A program made the position numbers and the translations under genes. This document shows, piece by piece, positions 57,554 to 64,000 of a stretch of DNA of 64,000 nt; the stretch's first letter is position 1, and the number at the start of each line of letters is the position of its first letter. This stretch comes from Neckera pumila (lineage: Eukaryota; Streptophyta; Bryopsida; Hypnales; Neckeraceae), in assembly GCA_963969595.1 (NCBI GenBank), contig OZ018408.1, positions 29,140,108 to 29,204,107 on the forward strand, read 5' to 3'. The notes under the pieces were generated by a model that saw only the letters and a list, made by a program, of their open reading frames with translations, was not told where the DNA came from and ran no database searches.

Positions 57554-57701
57554 TTATGACTACCCTTAAGCCTCTTCAGCCTAGGCATGAGGTGCTTTTG
57601 AACAAAAGTGCATAAATTTTTCATCGATTAATACTCTTTGTTTCCAAAACTTGGAGAATCTCAAATTGGAGGCTTTGCTCATTGGCCTTATTTGTGCTAG
57701 G

Positions 57702-59348
57702 ATGGCGTCATGGTGGAAGAATCCGGCAACTAGAAAAGCTGGTGGCAGCAACTCCAATTCTTCTCCACCAAATGGTATCACAAAGGTGTTTAACATACGT
57801 GTCTTCTATTTGTAACTAATCTTCAATTTATGAAGCATTCCAGGGGTAGCACTAAAAGGAAAAGTGATATAGACTACTTGTATGATGCAAATTTCAGCGC
57901 TAAGATTGTGTAACTCCTAAGCTTTCTTTGAAATTTGTACATGTGCAGATCAGTTTTGGAGTGTACAAACTTAGGGAGCCTATTGGAGCCCTTGAAGTGG
58001 AAATTGTGTTCATCCATGGACTACGACTTTTTTGATTACCATGACGCATACTAGAAAACTTGGATAGGTGGGAAGGTGGACAAAGATGGGAAAGAGTTTT
58101 GTTGGCCAATGACATGGCTGGTACAGGACGTCTCTAGAGCTTGAATTTGGTCCCTTTCCTACGACTCCATAGCTTGGAGGACAAGTACAACAGGAAACAC
58201 CAATGGATATGCATTCGGAGAAACTCTAGTACAAGAGATGGTTGAGTTTGCTAAAATTGGGCAACACGGATGTCTAGTTGTGTTCATTTGCCATAGTCTT
58301 GGAGGCTTGATGGTCAAGGAGATTGTGATTTTAGTGCATTATAAATTTGGGACAAATAAAAAGTACAAAAAAAAATCCAAAATATAAGAGCATAACTCTT
58401 CTATTCAATACCCCATGATGGCTCACAGTTGACTAATTACTTTAAAAAAATGCCGAATATGGGAAAGATAATTTCTCGGTTGGACGACGATGGGATTTGC
58501 CGCCCCAATTCAAACCTTGAACGCATTGGAAGAGAGAATTATCCCAATCAATAGCAGTTCTCTAGTATTGGAGAGGCACATTGCACCAAAGTACCATATG
58601 TAAGTACCTCATGACCAAATTTTTCAACCATTCACTTACCATATTTTTGTTGAACCCTTTTACAATTCACTCTGGATCTAGCTGGGGTTTGCAAAATCTT
58701 CTTGCACGAAGACATTCAATCCATCTCATGAAGTGGGGGGACTAGTAGGGTAAATTTTTTGTTCTCTAGGATAAATTTAAAAAAGCCCCCTATTTTGTGC
58801 CGTGTCTAATATATGTTGTAGACCTCTTGTAGATAATTTGAGGTCAATGAAGAAAATGCAAATATAGAACTGAGCAAAAGAACCAAAAGAAAACCACAAG
58901 GATAACCAAGAACCAAAAAAGACTAAAAGAACAAGCAAAGTAGAGGTCTAATTTGGGGTCTTTGATTGCAAATATGAATTCAAAATTTGCAAATTTTTTC
59001 ATATGTGGCAAATAAAAAATTCTTGCGTTCTTTTGCAGAATAAATCCACCCTATTGGTCCCACTTTGTGGGACGGGTTTAATGTCCACTTAATACCCCTA
59101 TTTAGTATAGTTTATTGGTGCATGACTAGAATTATCTGAGATTTCCTTTTTTGTTGCCACAGATGGGAATGAGTATAAAAGTTATTGAGGAGGCTTCAGC
59201 ACAACACGGGGATACAACTTTCAGTACTGTGCAAATTGATCACTTTGGAGTATGCAAGCCTAAAGAAAAATTAAGTAGCAGCTACCTTGCATTGGTGAAT
59301 CTCATCAAGGATGTGGTGGGTGTCAAGCCTACTCTTCAGATTAAATGA
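57702..59348 (+). pseudogene. SERAC1-like hydrolase pseudogene, second copy
   Basis: It parallels the gene at 39719-49698 piece by piece: 57702-57785 (MASWWKNPATRKAGGSNSNS), 57949-58599 and 59163-59348 (SAQHGDTTFSTVQIDHFGVC to stop TGA). No copia element is present at GGCCAATGACATGG (about 58105). One extra T near 58030 shifts the frame; TAG near 58053, TGA near 58140, TAA near 58385 and TAG near 58554 are further stops. The nucleophile elbow ICHSLGGLMVKE is kept, unlike the first copy. The last exon is shorter: it stops where the first copy continues for about 30 residues. The last intron is longer and holds a remnant of the GAGTGAA-ended MITE (about 58955-59060). Confidence 0.88.
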
Positions 59349-60161
59349 TGAAGTTCAACCTACAAGGAGCAAGCTAATCTACTCGAAGGTCAAAGGATGC
59401 ATTGATACATGAAACAACAAACATATGAAGTTTACCAACATGACTTGCAATCTATTATTTTCCGTACATAATGTTCATGAAACTATAAGGATTTTGTTAA
59501 AAAAATTATGTTTGTGTTGTGTATATGTAATGCAGTCAGTGGGAGCTGTGTGAAATCTTTGGGAAGAAGATGAGTGGTGAACTTGTAGATCAGAGTCATA
59601 CTTCAAACATGATCTGCAGCATGTGTAGTATTTCAAATTTTGTTATTTTACCTTATTTTAGATGCAAAGGAAGATCTTTCATAGCATTTACCTATAATTA
59701 CACTCTCTTGCTCATGGGAGGCTCATCAGTAACACAAATAGGTATATGTATTGCATTGATAGAAATTACGACTTACACATAGAGTATGACATTAAATGGC
59801 ATGCACTAGTAAGTATTTCCTTCATATATTAGTAATTTGTATACTCAATCTTATCCCAACCTAATTGGATTACATTTTTGAATGTCAAAATCTCCCTTGT
59901 AACATTACTCTCAATTTGCAAATACCAATCTAGAAATGGATCTGTGCAACAGCCACAAATTAGCTTTACACATTCCGTCCCAGCTTCTAACTTATATGTA
60001 CTTCCATTGGAAAAAGAAACTAAGTGATGTATAAGAGAAAGTCTGCATGCGGAAGTAAAAGGTTTTGGATGTTGCGGAAAGAATTATATTGTTCCCGCTT
60101 TCGATGCAAACATGAGAACATTAGTAATAGTGCAACAACCTGTTGTATGAGAAAAGTTAGA
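59349..60161. other. 3' flank and intergenic, nothing recognised
   Basis: A 70-codon frame at 59570-59782 shows no domain and is not supported. Confidence 0.4.
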
Positions 60162-60900
60162 CACTACAACAAAAATGATGTTTTATGACTACAAAATATG
60201 ACTACAGTAAGTCATAAAATCTCAGAATGACTCATGCAGAATTCACTGTAGATGATTCACGCTATGATTGGGTCTATTACCGATGAGTCGCTTCAGACAT
60301 GAATCATATTTGCAATCATATAGGTTGGGGGTATAATTAGCCAAAATTAGCCAAATTTTGCCAATGTGGCGTATATGTTGACCATCTTTGATACACTTGA
60401 CTTTTTCTTGAGGTGCCTGGGCAAATGGAAAAAATCCTACGTAGCATATGTCTGCGTGCAGTCATATTTTTGGCTGATGTGGAATATAACTATAATGAGT
60501 CATATTTTGGCTAATGTGGCATATGACTCTTGTAAGTTATATTTTTTGTTGTTGTGAAAGATGACTCTTATGAGTCATATTTTCTGCTGAAAATGACTCT
60601 CGTGAGCCAAATTGTTGTACGATGTAGAATTTGACCCTTGTCAATCATATTTTTTGTTGATTTGAAATATGACTACTATGAGTCATATTTTTGGATGATG
60701 TGGTAGTTCATATGGAATGTTGACAATAATTTTATGATTGAAAGTAGTCATATTTTTAAAAATATTAAGTCACATTTTTGGTACGATTGTGAGCATCATG
60801 TGACTATCACCAATTACAATTTCACCAAGATATTTTGTGAAATATAATTGAAGCAAGTAATATTCTGAGTAAGTGAGAGTCACATTTCTAGGATTTGTGT
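60162..60900. mobile_element. Left end of a CACTA-like element with subterminal repeats
   Basis: CACTACAACAAAAATGATG is a typical CACTA terminus. From 60200 to 60720, TGACTnnnATGAGTCATATTTT with GATGTGG spacers repeats about eight times in direct and inverse orientation, like CACTA subterminal repeats. No matching GTAGTG right end was found, so its extent is uncertain. Confidence 0.6.
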
Positions 60901-61919
60901 GCACGGTTTGTAATTAAGGTAACTAAGACCTATGATAGTTTCCATCATAAATTACACTCACATTTTCTATACATTTTAAATGAGCTTGACGCATTGCATT
61001 CATATTGCATACATGTATATGATTAAGCAACCAAATAAAAGACTCCATCCAATTAAAAATGAGTACATATGATTTTTGAGATGCATAAGAGACAGTTATA
61101 CTAGAAAAAGAAAATGCAAGAAAGAATGTGACTTTTCTCAATTGCATTTATTAGTCACTAATACAAAACACATCACAATGACACTCTATAAATGCATATT
61201 CCCACACTTTTACAAGACCTAATTTGCTTACAAAAATGCGAAGATGTTGCCACTTTGGTGTTGCAAATGGCCTTTAATAATTTCATTCTAGCTTGGTACA
61301 TACATAAACAATCAAGGAGGTTAATTTTCAATGAAATGAACAATACACCTCAATGTTTAAAGAATTAAGGCAATACAAATATATTGTACAAGTTTTAGAT
61401 AAGAAAAAGTCATTACCACTATCATACTACTAAAACCATAACTTCCTCTGTAATATCACAAATGCTACCATTAATAATAGGGGCTCATGCTTGCTACTAT
61501 GCACTTATTATATCACATATTAGTAAAATTTTGATATATTTGAATAGAATGCATGATAGTGATTTCAATAAGTCTTTGAAATAATTTTAATATTTTGTAA
61601 AGGTATTTTCAATCATGCATGTATAAAAAAAATATTTTCACACAATGTTATATTACAAAAATAGAATAGTAGTTTGCAATCACCTCTATATTATCATTTT
61701 TATAGCTTTTATGATTTCAAAATTCTTTTGCTATTATCAAATGATTTGAGATATTTAATTGATTGAAGAAATTTTGGATTTCACAACAATTAAGTTGTTC
61801 ATGAAGTTTTTGAAATTTACAAGTTTTTCTTTTTAATTCACCAAGTTTTTGGACTGCCATTGTTATAAACAGTTGAGTCAATTTTGATTGCATTACAATA
61901 AATGTGTATCTTTTACAGT
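60901..61919. other. AT-rich spacer
   Basis: Nothing recognised. It could be the interior of the CACTA-like element or its flank. Confidence 0.35.
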
Positions 61920-62760
61920 CTTTTTTTTTTTTTGAACAAATGGAAAGCAACATTGCATTAAAAAAAACCCAAAGAACTATAGCCAAGCCGAGGCTGGCAA
62001 ATGAAGAGATAAAAGCAAAACAAAAAATAGAAAAAAAGAAAGCAAAGGAAGGAACAAGAACAAAAAACTAACTAAGTGAAGGAACAAATGGTAGGTCCCT
62101 TCCTACTCCAAATGATGGTCAATCCACTCCAAAAAGATAACACAGAAGATCGGAGCCATATACTATCAAACTTAAACCAAATGATATCATGTTGTTGGGG
62201 GTGTTGTCAGGAATTAATCTGGGCCTTGAGTTGAGCTGCCCTGCCTGAGTCAAAAAGTGCATTCCATAGTTTATCTTGTAGAAGACTTGGGGGCCAGGTG
62301 TTCTTTGAGAAAATAGTGTTGTTGCAAGCGATTCAAATGAGCCACAAGGAAGAGCCTCTAAGTACAGACCAGATGGTACGAAAGCTAGTGAATTGGTTTG
62401 GAATAGTAGAACCAAAGATACATTGAATGGCATTGAATCCAATGTGAGGCCTCAAAATAGGTTGAAATCTTGATATGTGGTGGCTAATTGATTGAGCATA
62501 GTACCATATCTCTTGGGCTTGTGGACAAACAAAGAACCGGTGCATAGGTGTTTCCTCAAGACCTAGTGTGCAACAACTGCAATTGGTGTCGATGCCGGGG
62601 GCAATACGGGCTCTCCACAAGTGAACGGCAACAACTTTGTGCCAGACAGACCGCATGGAGGTTGCATGCATAAGAGGTCGAGCAATGGTCTATCACTAAT
62701 GGAATATTCAACATCTTTACAATATTCACCATTGCATATATTTCATTAATCAATCAATAA
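61920..62760 (-). mobile_element. 5'-truncated LINE, 3' end only
   Basis: The minus strand encodes the zinc-binding domain that follows reverse transcriptase in plant LINEs: VWHKVVAVHLWRARIAPGID, then C-S-C-C, then HRFFVCPQAQEIW. It continues with WSVLRGSSLWLI in a second overlapping frame (shift near 62340). The plus strand has a run of T at 61921-61933, a poly(A) tail on the element's strand. RT and endonuclease are absent. No target duplication was found. Confidence 0.75.
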
Positions 62761-64000
62761 AGTTCTATTATACATTTCAATATATGCTTACTTACAAACA
62801 AAATTTTACAAAGCTTTCAGTAATTTTTATGTGAAGATTTATTGAAATTTTTGTTCTGCATTTCATTTAATATATACAAATCCTAATAAAATTCTAATGA
62901 TGAATGCGTAGCATAGCAAGCGCCAACAGCTAGTAATTATACTAAGCAACTAAGTTGTTTTCACAACCAAATTTGATCCAAAGTAAATACATATATTGAC
63001 ATTAAAATCTTGGGTATGTAACTCATGTATTGTACACATGGGTCATCAGCATTAAAACAGCTTAGAAAACAATTTTTGTAAAAATTGTATCAAATTAAAA
63101 AGACCAAAAATTTAGGTGCAGACCAAATTAAATAAATAAATAAACATAAGAATTGTTGGGTTGCATACATATCACAATACATATGAAGAATTGAAGCACC
63201 TCTATATAGTTTTTAAAATTCTATACAACAATAAATTAAAATTATTTTTTTATTAAAAAGCATAAAAAGTTGAATACCTTATTCCATGATACACATATTG
63301 AAATAACTCATATAATTTGGATTATAGTGCTATTATTGTCCTCAAAAAACATTCATTTTATGTATATAATTACATTTTTGGATTCCTTTTTGAAAAGACT
63401 ACAAGGATTTTCAACAATAAAACAAATTATATTCCTTGAAATTAGACTAAAATGCATAATAAATGATTAATCAAGGCCATATAATATGGGACTATAGGGA
63501 TTGCGTGCCAGGACTAAAACTCTACAAAATGCATAAAGGAAAGTTGCAAGGTCTTAAGCACCTACACTTATGGCAAAAAATAATCTAAATAGATGCCATG
63601 CATGTGTCAAAGTATCTATGTCCGTGTACAAAGTGTGCGGGAGCAAAAGTATTTGATAGAGGCACTATTTAAAAGCATCTTTGAAGCAGAAAAGGGATTA
63701 TGCTTTTATAGTTATATCCTTATAAAAATTTCCAAACAACCATCTTTAAATTGCAATATAAGCACACATGTGCCAATGATAAGCCCGCATCTTTATATAA
63801 ATAATTTTGTGACTTTTGTAGGGCCTGTAACAACTCTAAAAATGTGGCTTGTATGACATTGTTGAGAACATTTTTAAAAAACAAACAAACTTCAATACAT
63901 AATATATGCATGTATATATATACATGGCATAATTTATATATATACATGGCATACTTTATCTATATCCTTAAGATAAAGCATGCACAACCATGTTCTTTGT
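62761..64000. other. AT-rich spacer to the window end
   Basis: Only short frames and simple repeats such as TATATATACATGGCATA twice (63913-63955). No supported gene. Confidence 0.4.

Noticed and set aside
63907..63960. TATATATACATGGCATA repeats as a promoter
   Set aside because: Simple AT repeats at the window edge with no gene downstream in view.

Overview
The window looks like nuclear DNA of a land plant: AT-rich, few genes, spliced genes with GT-AG introns, Ty1/copia and Ty3/gypsy retrotransposons with plant-type initiator-Met tRNA primer sites, a LINE fragment, CACTA-like ends and dense nested MITEs. Species is not determinable by eye. The SERAC1-like genes fit a non-seed plant such as a bryophyte, but that is a weak guess. 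I found no tRNA, rRNA or CRISPR.

Layout. 1-6157 is a decayed Ty3/gypsy element on the minus strand, cut by the window edge. Its LTR carries a heat-shock-element array directly upstream of a TATA box, and a MITE holding a large 9-bp minisatellite sits just below that TATA box. 6.2-39 kb is almost wholly non-autonomous DNA transposons, often inside one another. The main family is 0.57-0.93 kb long, starts with CCCC and is flanked by TTAA (piggyBac-like signature). There is also a ~300-bp CATTAGAG family, long-armed foldback elements, a Harbinger-like MITE, a hAT-like insertion with an 8-bp duplication, and a CCGGAT-rich island. I could not identify many of the spacers.

39.4-49.7 kb is a SERAC1-like alpha/beta-hydrolase gene of four coding pieces, split inside an exon by a 7.9-kb Ty1/copia element (5-bp duplication ATAAC). 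The copia LTRs were themselves hit by three smaller transposons. A second SERAC1-like copy at 57.7-59.3 kb lacks the copia element, so it shows the empty site, but it is a pseudogene with several stops and a frameshift. Between them lie a candidate small secreted protein gene (51.15-51.98 kb), a doubtful open frame (52.6-53.3 kb) and more MITEs. The end of the window holds a CACTA-like terminus and a LINE 3' end.

No intact autonomous transposon or complete operating pathway is present. The interest lies in transposon structure, insertion histories readable from empty sites, the LTR promoter, and the interrupted hydrolase gene.
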